Assembly (NCBI GenBank): GCA_965277495.1
Contig: OZ255824.1
Coordinates: 1,488,001 to 1,552,000, forward strand
DNA: 64,000 bases
DNA from: CAHJXG01 sp965277495
GTDB taxonomy: Bacteria > Pseudomonadota > Alphaproteobacteria > Acetobacterales > Acetobacteraceae
Direction: 5' to 3'
Shown here: positions 17,951 through 26,960 of the stretch, one piece after another
How the letters are laid out: each line of letters opens with the position of its first letter
Position numbering within the stretch: position 1 is the stretch's first letter
Made by a program: the position numbers and the translations under genes
Notes under the pieces: generated by a model
Seen by the model: only the letters and a program-made list of their open reading frames with translations
Told to the model about the DNA's origin: nothing
The model's database searches: none

Positions 17951-19515
17951 GCTTGGGCCACCGCGGCGGACCAGGGGGACAATGCGTCGCTGATGCCGGT
18001 GCGCACGCCGTCGTGGTCCTGGATCAGGTTGGGGCAGGCGAAATTCACCGGCAGCACCGCGTGCTCGACGACCTCCGTCGGGCCATCCGCCCGAAGTGCC
18101 GCGAGCACATCGGGCGGCAGGCGTCCGTCGGCGTGGACGGTGATGGCGTCCGACACGTCGATGCGCGGATGGTGCGCCGCCGTCTGCGGGTCGATGCCGA
18201 ACCCGTCGACGAAGGCCAGCATCTGCAGCACCGCCGCCAGGATGCGCCGCCCGCCGGACGCGCCGCCCGCCAGCACCGGGCGACCCCCATCGCGCAAGAT
18301 GACCGGGCACATGTTGGTCAGCGGACGCTTGCCGGGCGCCCCCGAGTTCGCCTGCCCGGGCCGCGGATCAAACCACATGACGCCGTTGTTCATCAGCACG
18401 CCGGAGCCCGGCAGCACCACCCGGCTGCCCATGGACGACAGCAGCGTGGTCGTCATCGCCACCATCGTCCCCTCGGCGTCGCATACGGTGATGTGCGTTG
18501 TGCAGCTCTCGGCGGCCTTTGGCTCGGCGTCGCCCAGGCCGGACAGGCGCTCGGCGTAGGCGGCCTTCATCGCGCGGGCCAGGGCCACGAACCACGCGGC
18601 GTCCGGCCCGGCGCCGGTCGCGGGCGTCATGCCGTCCAGCACCCGCGCCAGCGTCGGCGCGGCGGTGAGGCCGCCGGCGAGTTGCAGCGTCCGACCGTTC
18701 CACGCCGTCTCCTGGCAGGGCAGCACGCACGCCTCGCACCGGCGCAGGTCGTCCGCGTCCAGCACGCCACCCATCGCGGCCACGTCGCCAGCGATGCTGG
18801 CGGCCACGTCGCCCTCATAGAAATCGCGCAGCCCGGCATGGGCCAGCCGCTCCAGCGTGCCCGCGAGGCCGCCGAGCTGGAAAAATCTGGGGTCGCCCTG
18901 ATACGGCGGCACCGGCGGCAGGCCGTCCGGCAAGTAGATGCGCGCGCTTTCGGGGTAAAGCCGCAGCACCGCGGCCGAGTTCGCCACCTTGACCGTGGTG
19001 AACCAATCCTGCGGCAGCCCGCGCCGTGCCAGCGCGATCGCCGGCGCCATCAGCTCCCGCAGCGGCAACGTGCCGAACCGGCCATGCAGATGCGCGTAGC
19101 CCGCCACGGCGGAGGGCACGGCAAACGAAAGCGGGCCGTGGATGTTGGCGTCGCCCTCGACCTCCGGCCAGGCGAACAGGTCCGCCTTGGCCCGGCCCGT
19201 AAGCTTGAAATGCGCCGGGTCGAGCCGCCCCGGGGCGCGTGGGCCGAAATCCACGGCCTCGGCCCGCGGTTGCCCGGCGCGGTGCACCAGCGCGAAGCCG
19301 ATCCCGCCCAAGCCGCTGTTCCAGGGCTCGGCCGCCGCCAGCGCCAGCGCCGTCGCCACCGCCGCATCGACCGCATTGCCGCCGGCGTCCAACACTGCGA
19401 CGCCCGCCAGCGCCGCGTCGCGAGACTGCGACACCACCATGCCCCGCCGGCCAGTTGCGGCAGGCTTCTGCACTTGCCAATGCTGCGTCAGGTGTGGCGG
19501 CGGCGCATAGGTCAT
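17947..19515 (-). CDS. Gamma-glutamyltransferase family Ntn hydrolase, no signal peptide
   Basis: 522 residues, self-processing Ntn hydrolase of the GGT family. The autoprocessing site and nucleophile is Thr339 in ESCTTHITV, followed by the glycine-rich segment GSGVLMNNGVMWFDPRPG and LAGGASGGRRI that build the active site; the N-terminal GGNAVDAAVATALALA motif is typical. The chosen ATG has GGAGA seven bases upstream; an ATG eight codons earlier lacks this. No signal peptide is seen, unlike classical periplasmic GGT, so it likely acts in the cytoplasm as an acylase or gamma-glutamyl hydrolase. First gene of a two-gene unit with the amidase. Confidence 0.9.
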   Translation of the reverse strand: MTYAPPPHLTQHWQVQKPAATGRRGMVVSQSRDAALAGVAVLDAGGNAVDAAVATALALAAAEPWNSGLGGIGFALVHRAGQPRAEAVDFGPRAPGRLDPAHFKLTGRAKADLFAWPEVEGDANIHGPLSFAVPSAVAGYAHLHGRFGTLPLRELMAPAIALARRGLPQDWFTTVKVANSAAVLRLYPESARIYLPDGLPPVPPYQGDPRFFQLGGLAGTLERLAHAGLRDFYEGDVAASIAGDVAAMGGVLDADDLRRCEACVLPCQETAWNGRTLQLAGGLTAAPTLARVLDGMTPATGAGPDAAWFVALARAMKAAYAERLSGLGDAEPKAAESCTTHITVCDAEGTMVAMTTTLLSSMGSRVVLPGSGVLMNNGVMWFDPRPGQANSGAPGKRPLTNMCPVILRDGGRPVLAGGASGGRRILAAVLQMLAFVDGFGIDPQTAAHHPRIDVSDAITVHADGRLPPDVLAALRADGPTEVVEHAVLPVNFACPNLIQDHDGVRTGISDALSPWSAAVAQA

Positions 19516-19655
19516 CGGGTTCTCCGGGCTGACATCCATGCTAAACCCAATGGACCCTTCACAACCAGCGCCCCCGGTGACACAGAAGTGTCGCTGGACG
19601 CCATTGCCCAGCGAGAGTCAGCCGACACAATCCCGTCCGGAAGGATCGATCCTGC

Positions 19656-20402
19656 ATGACCAGCCGCCCACGCGTCAGCTTCGTCGTCCCCGCCTATAAC
19701 GAGGAGCGCCTGCTGCCGTCGTGCCTGGCCGCCATCCAAGCCGAGATCGGCCGCAGCGGCTGCCATGCCGAGATCGTGGTCGTGAACAACGCCAGCACCG
19801 ACGGCACCGCCCGCATCGCCGCGGCGACGCCGGGGGTGATCGTGGTGGACCAGCCGATCAAGGGCCTGGTGCAGGCCCGCAGCGCCGGGTTCGAGGCGGC
19901 GACGGGGGAGCTGATCGCCAACATCGACGCCGACACGCTGGTGCCGCCGGGCTGGCTCAACTGCGTGCTGGCGGAGTTCGCCCGCAGCCCGAAGCTGGTG
20001 GTGCTCAGCGGACCCTATGACTATTACGACGTGCCGATCCACATCCGCACGGCCGCCCGCGTGTTCTATGCCGTCGGCTTCGCGACTTATGTGTTCAACA
20101 AGCGCGTGGTGGGCGTCGGGTCGATGGTGCAGGGCGGCAATTTCGTTCTGCTGCGGGATGCGCTCGCCGGGATCGGCGGGTTCAGCGACCGCTTCACGTT
20201 CTATGGCGAGGACACCGACATCGCAAGCCGCATGAGCCGCGTCGGCGACGTGAAGTTCACCTACGCGCTGATGGCCAAGTCGTCGGGGCGCCGCCTGCAA
20301 GGGGACGGGTTGATCATGACCGGGGTGCGCTACAGCGCGAACTATTTGTGGGCGACGTATTTCCGCAAGCCGTTCACCACGGCATGGAACGACTACCGGT
20401 AA
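19656..20402 (+). CDS. Family 2 glycosyltransferase
   Basis: 248-residue GT-A fold glycosyltransferase. The N-terminus VSFVVPAYNEERLLPSCL and the nucleotide-sugar segment VVNNASTDGTARIA are classic; the metal-binding DxD is IDADT near residue 93, and the acceptor/base region is YGEDTDIASRM. It has no long C-terminal membrane anchor. It stands 10 bases upstream of dgoK on the same strand, which may reflect simple packing. Donor and acceptor cannot be predicted; dolichyl-phosphate-mannose-type and rhamnosyl-type transferases look alike at this level. Confidence 0.88.
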   Translation: MTSRPRVSFVVPAYNEERLLPSCLAAIQAEIGRSGCHAEIVVVNNASTDGTARIAAATPGVIVVDQPIKGLVQARSAGFEAATGELIANIDADTLVPPGWLNCVLAEFARSPKLVVLSGPYDYYDVPIHIRTAARVFYAVGFATYVFNKRVVGVGSMVQGGNFVLLRDALAGIGGFSDRFTFYGEDTDIASRMSRVGDVKFTYALMAKSSGRRLQGDGLIMTGVRYSANYLWATYFRKPFTTAWNDYR

Positions 20403-20411
20403 GAGGCCAGC

Positions 20412-21308
20412 ATGATCGGCGTCGATTGGGGCACCAGCAGCTTCCGCGCCTATCGCCTTCGCGGACGCGCGGTTCTGGACCGGCTGGCTTTGCCGCTCGG
20501 CATACTGGAAGTGCCCGGCGGCCGATTCGAGAGCGCGTTGCAGGACGCCGTGGGGCCGTGGATTGCGGACGGGGAGCGGCGCATCCTGCTGTCCGGCATG
20601 ATCGGCAGCCGCCAGGGCTGGGTCGAGGCGCCATACCTGCCCTGCCCCGCCGACATCGCCGGCGTCGCGCGGGCATTGATCCCGGCGCCATTCGCCGCCG
20701 CGGAGGCATTGCTGGCGCCGGGATTGTCCGCCAGCGACCCGGCCGGAGTGCCCGAGGTCATGCGCGGCGAAGAGGTGCAGATCATGGGCGCGCTCGGCCC
20801 GGCCCGTGGCGACGCGACGGCCTGCCTGCCGGGCACGCATTCGAAATGGGTGCGCGTCGCCGGGGGCCGTATCGAGGGGTTCAGCACGCATCTGACCGGG
20901 GAGGCATTCGCCGCATTGCGCAGCCACACCATCCTGGGCCGCCTGATGCAGCCGGACGCGCCGCCGGACCCGGACGCGTTCCGGCGCGGCGTCGCGCGTT
21001 CCGGCGAACTCGGCGGATTGCTGCACCACCTGTTCGGCGTCCGCACCCTGGGCCTGTTCGCGCAACTCGGGGAGGCGGCGGCTGCGTCGTATTTGTCCGG
21101 CCTGCTGATCGGCCATGAGGTCCGGGCGGCGGCGCCGTTGCAGCCGGCTGTGCCCATCCTGCTGATCGGCGACGCCGCGCTATGCGGGCTGTATGCGCAG
21201 GCCATCGGCCAATGCGGCGGCAGCGCGACGCTGGCGCAGGCCGACGCGGCGGCGCAAGGTCTGGCGCTAATTGGAGAACATGCCGCATGGACATCGCCGG
21301 GCTGCTGA
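20412..21308 (+). CDS. dgoK: 2-dehydro-3-deoxygalactonokinase
   Basis: Phosphorylates 2-keto-3-deoxygalactonate to KDPGal in the De Ley-Doudoroff galactose route. 298 residues, an ASKHA-fold sugar kinase of the DgoK type: the N-terminal phosphate loop is GVDWGTSSFRAY, then GMIGSRQGWVEAPYLPCP, the adenosine-loop segment LPGTHSKWVR, and the C-terminal ILLIGDAALCGLYAQA. The last 22 bases overlap dgoA, which has its own ribosome site inside this gene, so the pair is an operon. Confidence 0.92.
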   Translation: MIGVDWGTSSFRAYRLRGRAVLDRLALPLGILEVPGGRFESALQDAVGPWIADGERRILLSGMIGSRQGWVEAPYLPCPADIAGVARALIPAPFAAAEALLAPGLSASDPAGVPEVMRGEEVQIMGALGPARGDATACLPGTHSKWVRVAGGRIEGFSTHLTGEAFAALRSHTILGRLMQPDAPPDPDAFRRGVARSGELGGLLHHLFGVRTLGLFAQLGEAAAASYLSGLLIGHEVRAAAPLQPAVPILLIGDAALCGLYAQAIGQCGGSATLAQADAAAQGLALIGEHAAWTSPGC

Positions 21309-21910
21309 CCGCCTGCCCCCTGGTCGCCATCCTGCGCGGCATCCGTCCGGACGAGGTGGAGGCCGTCGGCGACGCGCTGGTGGCCGCCGGCCTGCGCATC
21401 ATCGAGGTGCCGCTGAACTCGCCCGGCCCATTCGACAGCATCGCCCGGCTGGCGCGGCGCTGCGGCCCGAATGCGCTGATCGGCGCCGGCACGGTGATGC
21501 GCCTGGCGGATGTGGACCGGGTAGCCGCGGCCGGCGGACGGTTGATCGTGACGCCGCACGCCGACCCCGCCTTGGTGCGCGCGGCCAAGGCGCAGGGCAT
21601 GGCCGCCATGCCGGGCTTCTTCACGCCGGCGGAGGCGTTCGCCCTGCTCGATGCCGGCGCCGATGCGCTGAAGCTGTTTCCGGCGGAGGGCGGCAGTCCG
21701 GCCATGCTGCGTGCGCTGCGTGCCGTGCTGCCGCCGGGCACGATGGTGCTGCCGGTGGGCGGCATGGACGCAGGCAGCATGGCCGCATGGCGGGACGCGG
21801 GCGCGGCCGGGTTCGGCATCGGCTCGGCGATTTACCGGCCCGGCGACACCGCCGCCGCCGTTGCCGGCAAGGCCGCCATTTTGCTCGCTGCGTTATCCAA
21901 CAACGGCTGA
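21287..21910 (+). CDS. dgoA: 2-dehydro-3-deoxy-6-phosphogalactonate aldolase
   Basis: Cleaves KDPGal to pyruvate and glyceraldehyde-3-phosphate. 207 residues, a class I aldolase of the KDPG/KDPGal family: VAILRGIRPDE carries the conserved catalytic-region glutamate or aspartate, IIEVPLNSP is characteristic of DgoA, and the Schiff-base lysine is in DALKLFPAEGG. The start is the ATG with GGAGA ten bases upstream, inside the 3' end of dgoK. dgoD (dehydratase), the lactonase, the dehydrogenase and a transporter are not in this window, so only the last two steps of galactonate breakdown are present here. Confidence 0.93.
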   Translation: MDIAGLLTACPLVAILRGIRPDEVEAVGDALVAAGLRIIEVPLNSPGPFDSIARLARRCGPNALIGAGTVMRLADVDRVAAAGGRLIVTPHADPALVRAAKAQGMAAMPGFFTPAEAFALLDAGADALKLFPAEGGSPAMLRALRAVLPPGTMVLPVGGMDAGSMAAWRDAGAAGFGIGSAIYRPGDTAAAVAGKAAILLAALSNNG

Positions 21911-22068
21911 TGCGGCTGCGCGGCGCACGTGTTGTGCCCTCGCTGCAACAACAAGGCAAAATGCACGCACAAACATGGGCATACGGGAATACCCCGCGGT
22001 CCCGGGGGTGTAGTCAAGGGACAATTGTGGTTTCCGCATCGTCCGGACGACTGCTCAGGAGATTGAAC

Positions 22069-23217
22069 ATGAGGCTGCGCGCAACCCTATTGACGGCCAC
22101 CCTGCTGGCCACGCCCCTCGCTGCCCGGGCGGAGCCGATCAGCGGCGTCTACGTCGGCGTCGGCGCCGGGGTCAACTTCATGCAGGACGAGCGGCTGCGG
22201 TCCGTCAAAATCGCTGGCACGAATTTCGACCTGGGCAAGACCCGGGAGCGGTTCGACCCCGGCTACCGCGCCCTGGCCAGCCTCGGCTACGGCTTCGGCA
22301 ATGGCCTGCGGGTGGAACTCGAAGGCGACTTCTACCGCAACAGCCTTTCGCGCATCGGACGCAACAGCTCTGGCTCCGTGTTCAACAACAGCTTCCAGCC
22401 CTCTCCGGTCACTGCACGGGGCGGCGAGCAGAAATGGGGCGGGTTCGTCAACGCCCTGTTCGACCTTGACCCGAGCCTGATTGGCCTCAGCCCGCTGCCA
22501 TTCTCCATCACGCCCTATGTGGGCGTCGGCGCCGGCTACCTGGCGTCGCACAACCAGGATGTCGTTTTGAACAGCCCTGGCCAGTTCCTGATCCGCAGCA
22601 CCGGCACCGACGGCAATTTCGCCTACCAGGGCATCCTCGGGCTTGCGCTGCCGATCAGCGTGGTTCCCGGCCTGGCCCTCACCGTCGAGTATCGCTTTAC
22701 CGGCGTCGCGGCGAACCGCAACCTCAAAGGGCAGTATTTCGCGCCCGGCGTCGCCACCCGCGCAAAGCTGACGGATGGCGACGATTTCAACCATAGCCTG
22801 ATGTCGGTTGCCGTCCGTTATGCGTTCAACTACCCGCCGCCGCCATCGCCGGTCCCGGTCGCGCCGCCCACGACGGAGACGGCCGCCGCGCGCAGCTATC
22901 TCGTGTTCTTCGACTGGGACCGCGCGGACCTGACCGACCGCGCGCGGCAGATCGTCGCCGAGGCAGCCGCCGCCTCGACGCGGGTGCAGACCACCCGCAT
23001 CGAGGTGCAGGGCAACGCCGACCGCAGCGGCCTCCCCGCCTATAACCAGCGCCTGTCGTTGAACCGCGCGCGCGCCGTTGCGGCCGAGCTGGTCCGTCGC
23101 GGCGTTCCGCAGGAGGAGATCAACATCCAGGCGTTCGGCGACACCCGTCCCCTGGTGCCCACGGCGGCCGGCGTGCGGGAACCGCAGAACCGCCGCGTCG
23201 ACATCATCCTGCGCTAA
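22069..23217 (+). CDS. OmpA-family outer-membrane protein
   Basis: 382 residues. A signal peptide (LLTATLLATPLAARAEP) is followed by an N-terminal beta-barrel domain beginning GVYVGVGAGVNF, with aromatic-girdle strands such as FVNALFDL and ITPYVGVGAGYL. A Pro/Val-rich linker (NYPPPPSPVPVAPP) leads to a C-terminal OmpA domain that binds peptidoglycan: FFDWDRADLTDRARQIV, then IEVQGNADRSGLPAYNQRLSLNRARAV with the canonical Asp and Arg, ending NRRVDIILR. Typical two-domain architecture anchoring outer membrane to cell wall. AGGAG lies seven bases before the ATG. Single gene in its own unit. Confidence 0.93.
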   Translation: MRLRATLLTATLLATPLAARAEPISGVYVGVGAGVNFMQDERLRSVKIAGTNFDLGKTRERFDPGYRALASLGYGFGNGLRVELEGDFYRNSLSRIGRNSSGSVFNNSFQPSPVTARGGEQKWGGFVNALFDLDPSLIGLSPLPFSITPYVGVGAGYLASHNQDVVLNSPGQFLIRSTGTDGNFAYQGILGLALPISVVPGLALTVEYRFTGVAANRNLKGQYFAPGVATRAKLTDGDDFNHSLMSVAVRYAFNYPPPPSPVPVAPPTTETAAARSYLVFFDWDRADLTDRARQIVAEAAAASTRVQTTRIEVQGNADRSGLPAYNQRLSLNRARAVAAELVRRGVPQEEINIQAFGDTRPLVPTAAGVREPQNRRVDIILR

Positions 23218-23387
23218 GACGGGCCAGCGCGCGGGGCGTGAGGGTGCCTGACCGGCTTGGGGCCGAGGTCCGCGGTCTGTCCCGGCCCTTCCGCCCGGCT
23301 TGCTGACTGCGCCCCGAGCGGTCACACTCGCGGTCGACCGTCCGGACCGCCCTAGGCGTCACCGGCGGCGATCAGGGGGAGAGATTC

Positions 23388-24488
23388 GTGGCGCAGGTAT
23401 CCGTCCGCAAGGTCGTAAAAGCCTATGACGGCGACGTGCAGGCGGTGCGGGGCATCGATCTTGAAATCGCCGATCATGAGTTCGTCGTGCTGGTCGGCCC
23501 CAGCGGCTGCGGCAAGAGCACGACCTTGCGGATGATCGCCGGGCTCGAGGAGATCAGCGCCGGCGAGATTTGGATCGGCGGCGACATCGTCAACGACATG
23601 CCGCCGCGCGACCGCGACATCGCCATGGTGTTCCAGAACTACGCGCTGTATCCGCACATGTCGGTGTTCGACAACATGGCGTTCGGCCTCAAGCTGCGTA
23701 AGCTGCCGAAGGCCGACATCAAGACGCGGGTGGACGAGGCCGCGCGCATCCTCGACATCATTCCGCTGCTGGAGCGCAAGCCCAAGGCGCTGTCGGGCGG
23801 GCAGCGGCAGCGGGTGGCGATGGGCCGCGCCATCGTCCGCCAGCCCAAGGTGTTCCTGTTCGACGAACCGCTGTCCAACCTCGACGCCAAGCTGCGCGTG
23901 CAGATGCGGACCGAGATCAAGAAGGTGCACCAGACCGTCCGCACCACGACCGTGTATGTGACGCACGACCAGGTCGAGGCCATGACGCTGGCGGACCGCG
24001 TCGTGGTGATGAACCATGGGCGCATCGAGCAGGTCGGCCCGCCGCAGGAATTGTATCACCACCCCCGGACCCGGTTCGTCGCCGGGTTCATCGGCAGCCC
24101 GGCCATGAATTTCCTGCCGGCCCGCGTCGTCGGTTCGCCGGGAGCCTTGGCCATCCAGCTTGCCGACGGCCAGATGTTGCCGGTGCCGCAGGCAAGGCAG
24201 GGCCGTTACGCCGCCCAGTGCGGCCGCGAAGTGGTGTTCGGCCTGCGTCCCGAGCACCTGACGGAGCCGCGCGAGCAGGGCCGGTCCAGCATCGCGCCGC
24301 TGAATATCACCGTCGACGTGGTGGAGCCGATGGGCATGGAGACGCTGGTGCACTTCTTCATGGCTGGCGAGCCGGTTTGCGCCCGCGTCGACCCGCAGGC
24401 CCCGGCCGCGCCCGATGCGCCGCTGACCTTGGCGGCCGACATGAACCACATGCACCTGATCGAGCCATCGTCCGGGGATGTGTTGTGA
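23388..24488 (+). CDS. Sugar-type ABC transporter ATPase (UgpC/MsmK-like), orphan
   Basis: 366-residue ATPase of carbohydrate ABC importers. Walker A GPSGCGKST, Q-loop VFQNYALYPHMS, signature ALSGGQRQRVAMGRA, Walker B FLFDEPLSNLDAKLR, H-loop VTHDQ, then a C-terminal TOBE/regulatory domain of about 120 residues (RPEHLTEP). GTG start with GGGGGAGA five bases upstream. No permease or solute-binding gene is adjacent, so it either serves a transporter encoded elsewhere or is a shared ATPase like MsmK. It is translationally coupled (TGATG) to the following SDR gene. Confidence 0.93.
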   Translation: MAQVSVRKVVKAYDGDVQAVRGIDLEIADHEFVVLVGPSGCGKSTTLRMIAGLEEISAGEIWIGGDIVNDMPPRDRDIAMVFQNYALYPHMSVFDNMAFGLKLRKLPKADIKTRVDEAARILDIIPLLERKPKALSGGQRQRVAMGRAIVRQPKVFLFDEPLSNLDAKLRVQMRTEIKKVHQTVRTTTVYVTHDQVEAMTLADRVVVMNHGRIEQVGPPQELYHHPRTRFVAGFIGSPAMNFLPARVVGSPGALAIQLADGQMLPVPQARQGRYAAQCGREVVFGLRPEHLTEPREQGRSSIAPLNITVDVVEPMGMETLVHFFMAGEPVCARVDPQAPAAPDAPLTLAADMNHMHLIEPSSGDVL

Positions 24489-25261
24489 TGCAGGACCTGA
24501 CGGGCCGCGTGGCCTGGATCACCGGCGCCGGGACCGGCATCGGCCGCGCCATGGCGCTGGCGTTCGCCGCCGCCGGGTGCCGCCTGGCGCTGACCGGGCG
24601 GTCGCGGGAAACATTGGCGGAAACGCACCAGATGGTCGAGGCGGCTGGTGGCGCCGCCATGCTGGCGCTCGCCGATGTCGCCGACCCGCACCAGGTCACC
24701 CGCGCGCATCTGGAGGTCGTGGCCGCCTTGGGCGACGTGCAGATCCTGGTCAACAACGCCGGGACCAACGCCCGCAAGCGCCACTGGGCGGACCTGTCGG
24801 CGTCCGACATGGGCCATGTCGTCGACGTGAACGTTAAGGGGCCGTTCCAATGCGCGCTCGCGGTGCTGCCGGGCATGCGGGCGCAGGGCGGCGGAATGAT
24901 GATCCATGTCGCCTCGGTCGCGGGCACCGGCATCTTCACCGTGTCGGGGCCGAGCTATACCGCATCGAAGCACGCCGCCCGCGCCATGTCCGCGACCATC
25001 AACGCCGAGGAGGGCATCCACGGCATACGCAGCGTCTGCATCAACCCCGGCGAGGTGGCGACGCCGATCCTCGACACCCGGCCGCGCCCGCCCAGCGCCG
25101 AGGAGCGCGCGATCATGATCCAGCCGGAGGACATCGCCGCCGCCGCCGTGTTCGCCGCGCGGATGCCGCCGCGGACCTGCATGGCTGAGATGACGATCAT
25201 GCCGACCGACAACCAATTTTATCGAGCGACGGCGCAGGCTATTGCAGGGATGCCGCGTTGA
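24488..25261 (+). CDS. Short-chain dehydrogenase/reductase
   Basis: 257-residue classical SDR using NAD(P)H. Cofactor motif TGAGTGIGRAM near residue 13, NNAG in ILVNNAGTN, active-site Tyr and Lys in SYTASKHAAR, and the catalytic Ser in VASVAG. The C-terminal segment INPGEVATPILDTRP is a typical substrate loop. Its ATG overlaps the stop of the ABC ATPase gene and its own stop overlaps the start of the Ldh2 gene, so the three form one operon, perhaps oxidising whatever the transporter imports. Substrate unknown. Confidence 0.92.
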   Translation: MQDLTGRVAWITGAGTGIGRAMALAFAAAGCRLALTGRSRETLAETHQMVEAAGGAAMLALADVADPHQVTRAHLEVVAALGDVQILVNNAGTNARKRHWADLSASDMGHVVDVNVKGPFQCALAVLPGMRAQGGGMMIHVASVAGTGIFTVSGPSYTASKHAARAMSATINAEEGIHGIRSVCINPGEVATPILDTRPRPPSAEERAIMIQPEDIAAAAVFAARMPPRTCMAEMTIMPTDNQFYRATAQAIAGMPR

Positions 25262-26370
25262 TGGACGCCCCGCCCGCGGACGGGCTGCCGACGACGATGG
25301 TGGCGGCCGATACGCTGCAGGGATTCATCGCCGCCATCTTCGTCGCGGCCGGCTGCGATGCGGACGAGGCGGGGCGGATTGGCCAGCACCTGATTTCCGC
25401 GAACCTTACCGGCCATGACAGCCACGGGGTGATCCGCGTGCCGCGCTATGTGGAGTGGCTGCGGGAGGGCAAGGTCCGGGCCGGCCAGACGCTGACCGTC
25501 GTGGCCGAGAGCGCGACCCATGCGGTGGTTGACGGCAATTTGGGGTTCGGCCAGACCATTGGGCCGCTTGCGGTCGACCTGGGGATCGGCAAGGCCCGGG
25601 CGGCGGGCCTGGCCGTGGTGACGCTGCGCAACTCCGGCCATATCGGGCGCATCGGCGGCTGGGCGGAGCGCGCGGCGGAGGCCGGGCTGGTCTCGATCCA
25701 TTTCGTCAATGTCGGATTGGGCGAGATCGTGGCGCCGTTCGGCGGGGTGGAGCGGCGGTTCGGCACCAATCCGTTCTGTATCGGGGTGCCGCAGGTGGAT
25801 GCGCCGCCGTTGTTGCTGGACTTTGCCACCAGCATCGTCGCCGAGGGCAAGGTGCTGGTCGCCAGCAACGGCGGCAAGCCGGTGCCGCACGGCGCGCTGA
25901 TCGGCCAGGACGGCGCGCTGTCCAGCGACCCGCGCACGCTTTATGGGCCCATCGAGAACACCAGCGTCCGCAACCCCGGCAATGGAGCGGGGGCGTTGCG
26001 GGCGTTCGGGGACCACAAGGGTTCTGGTATCGCATTCATGTGCGAGATCCTGGCGGGGTGCTTTGCTGGCAGCCCGACCGCCGGGCCGATCCCCGGGGCG
26101 AAGCGCGGCGGGATCGTGAACGGCATGCTGTCCATCTACCTCGACCCCGGGCATTTTGGCGCGGCCGGGTTCGCCGGGACGGCGCGGGATTTTGTCGAAT
26201 ACGTGCGGGCCTCGCGCCCTGCCACGCCGGGCGGCGAGGTCCTGGCGCCCGGCGACGCCGAAAGCCGCAACCGCGCCACGCGGCTCCGCAACGGCGTGCC
26301 GCTGCAAGTCGAGACCTGGGCCGCAATCCAGGCGACTGGCGCCAAACTGGGCGTTTCGCCGCCGGGGTAG
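25261..26370 (+). CDS. Ldh2/malate-sulfolactate-type NAD(P)-dependent dehydrogenase
   Basis: 369 residues, member of the Ldh2 family that includes malate, ureidoglycolate, sulfolactate and 2,3-diketogulonate dehydrogenases; the fold is unrelated to classical lactate dehydrogenase. Signature pieces: NLTGHDSHGVIRVPRY with the catalytic His, GQTIGPLA, RNSGHIGRIGGWAERAAEAG, and FGTNPFCIGVP. The start is the ATG overlapping the SDR stop (TGATG). Within the operon it could reduce or oxidise a 2-keto acid derived from a sugar acid, which fits the dgoK/dgoA genes a few kilobases upstream, but the actual substrate is open. Confidence 0.9.
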   Translation: MDAPPADGLPTTMVAADTLQGFIAAIFVAAGCDADEAGRIGQHLISANLTGHDSHGVIRVPRYVEWLREGKVRAGQTLTVVAESATHAVVDGNLGFGQTIGPLAVDLGIGKARAAGLAVVTLRNSGHIGRIGGWAERAAEAGLVSIHFVNVGLGEIVAPFGGVERRFGTNPFCIGVPQVDAPPLLLDFATSIVAEGKVLVASNGGKPVPHGALIGQDGALSSDPRTLYGPIENTSVRNPGNGAGALRAFGDHKGSGIAFMCEILAGCFAGSPTAGPIPGAKRGGIVNGMLSIYLDPGHFGAAGFAGTARDFVEYVRASRPATPGGEVLAPGDAESRNRATRLRNGVPLQVETWAAIQATGAKLGVSPPG

Positions 26371-26427
26371 CCGGATCGGCGGCCTTAAACGAGCGGCACA
26401 TCCACTTTCGGCCAAGCCACATCGCCG

Positions 26428-26715
26428 TCATGGCAGATGGCGCGCAATGTCCATCGCGGTATGCAGCACGCGCGCAATGGTGAGGCGGTCGCCAAGCTTG
26501 TCGACATGCACGATCAGGTAGTGCGAACGGACCCGGATGATGCGGTACGGATCATTGAGCGGCCTCGCGCAGTCCGGGTCGACGCAAACCGATTTCACGG
26601 CGGCCCGCACGTCTTCCAAATAGTGCTGGGCGGCGTCCCTGCCCCAGCGGCCGATGAAGTAACGTTGCGGCTCCAGCAACTCCAACTTGGCAAGGTTCGA
26701 CCAGGCGAGCTTCAA
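26428..26715 (-). CDS. RelE/ParE-family toxin
   Basis: 95-residue toxin of the RelE/ParE superfamily: compact alpha/beta protein with LAKLELLEPQRYFIGRWGRDAAQHYL helices, then the beta-strand segment RIIRVRSHYLIVHVD and the conserved basic end IARVLHTAMDIARHLP. The HTAMDIARHL ending is typical of ParE-type members, which inhibit DNA gyrase, rather than of ribosome-dependent RelE. It starts with TTG, overlapping the antitoxin stop (TTGA), so is translated after and coupled to the antitoxin. Located 57 bases beyond the Ldh2 gene, in opposite orientation. Confidence 0.88.
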   Translation of the reverse strand: MKLAWSNLAKLELLEPQRYFIGRWGRDAAQHYLEDVRAAVKSVCVDPDCARPLNDPYRIIRVRSHYLIVHVDKLGDRLTIARVLHTAMDIARHLP

Positions 26716-26960
26716 TCGATCGCCCGAGCGTCCTCGACGAAGGAGTCTATATCGAAGATGTCGTCGACGCCGCTTGCCATTCCCTCATTGCCGAGTGCCG
26801 CCAACTGTTCGATCACACGCGCGTCCTCTGCCAGACGCCTGAGACCTGCGCGGCACGCCTCGGACAAGTTCTCGAATCGTCCATCCGCGACCAGGCGCAA
26901 GCCGATGTCCTTGGTGGAACCCAAGCTTACGCTTGCCAAGCCATCGCGCATTGCAGGCAT
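26712..26960 (-). CDS. ParD/CC2985-family antitoxin
   Basis: 82-residue antitoxin. The N-terminal half has a ribbon-helix-helix-like DNA-binding motif (ASVSLG strand, then GRFENLSEACRAGLRRLAED), matching the ParD/CC2985 type that pairs with ParE; the acidic C-terminus (DDIFDIDSFVEDARAID) would wrap the toxin. The ATG chosen has GAAGGAGC five bases upstream. A TTG-initiated extension of 15 residues is possible but lacks this. As usual in such modules the antitoxin precedes the toxin and probably represses its own promoter. Confidence 0.86.
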   Translation of the reverse strand: MPAMRDGLASVSLGSTKDIGLRLVADGRFENLSEACRAGLRRLAEDARVIEQLAALGNEGMASGVDDIFDIDSFVEDARAID

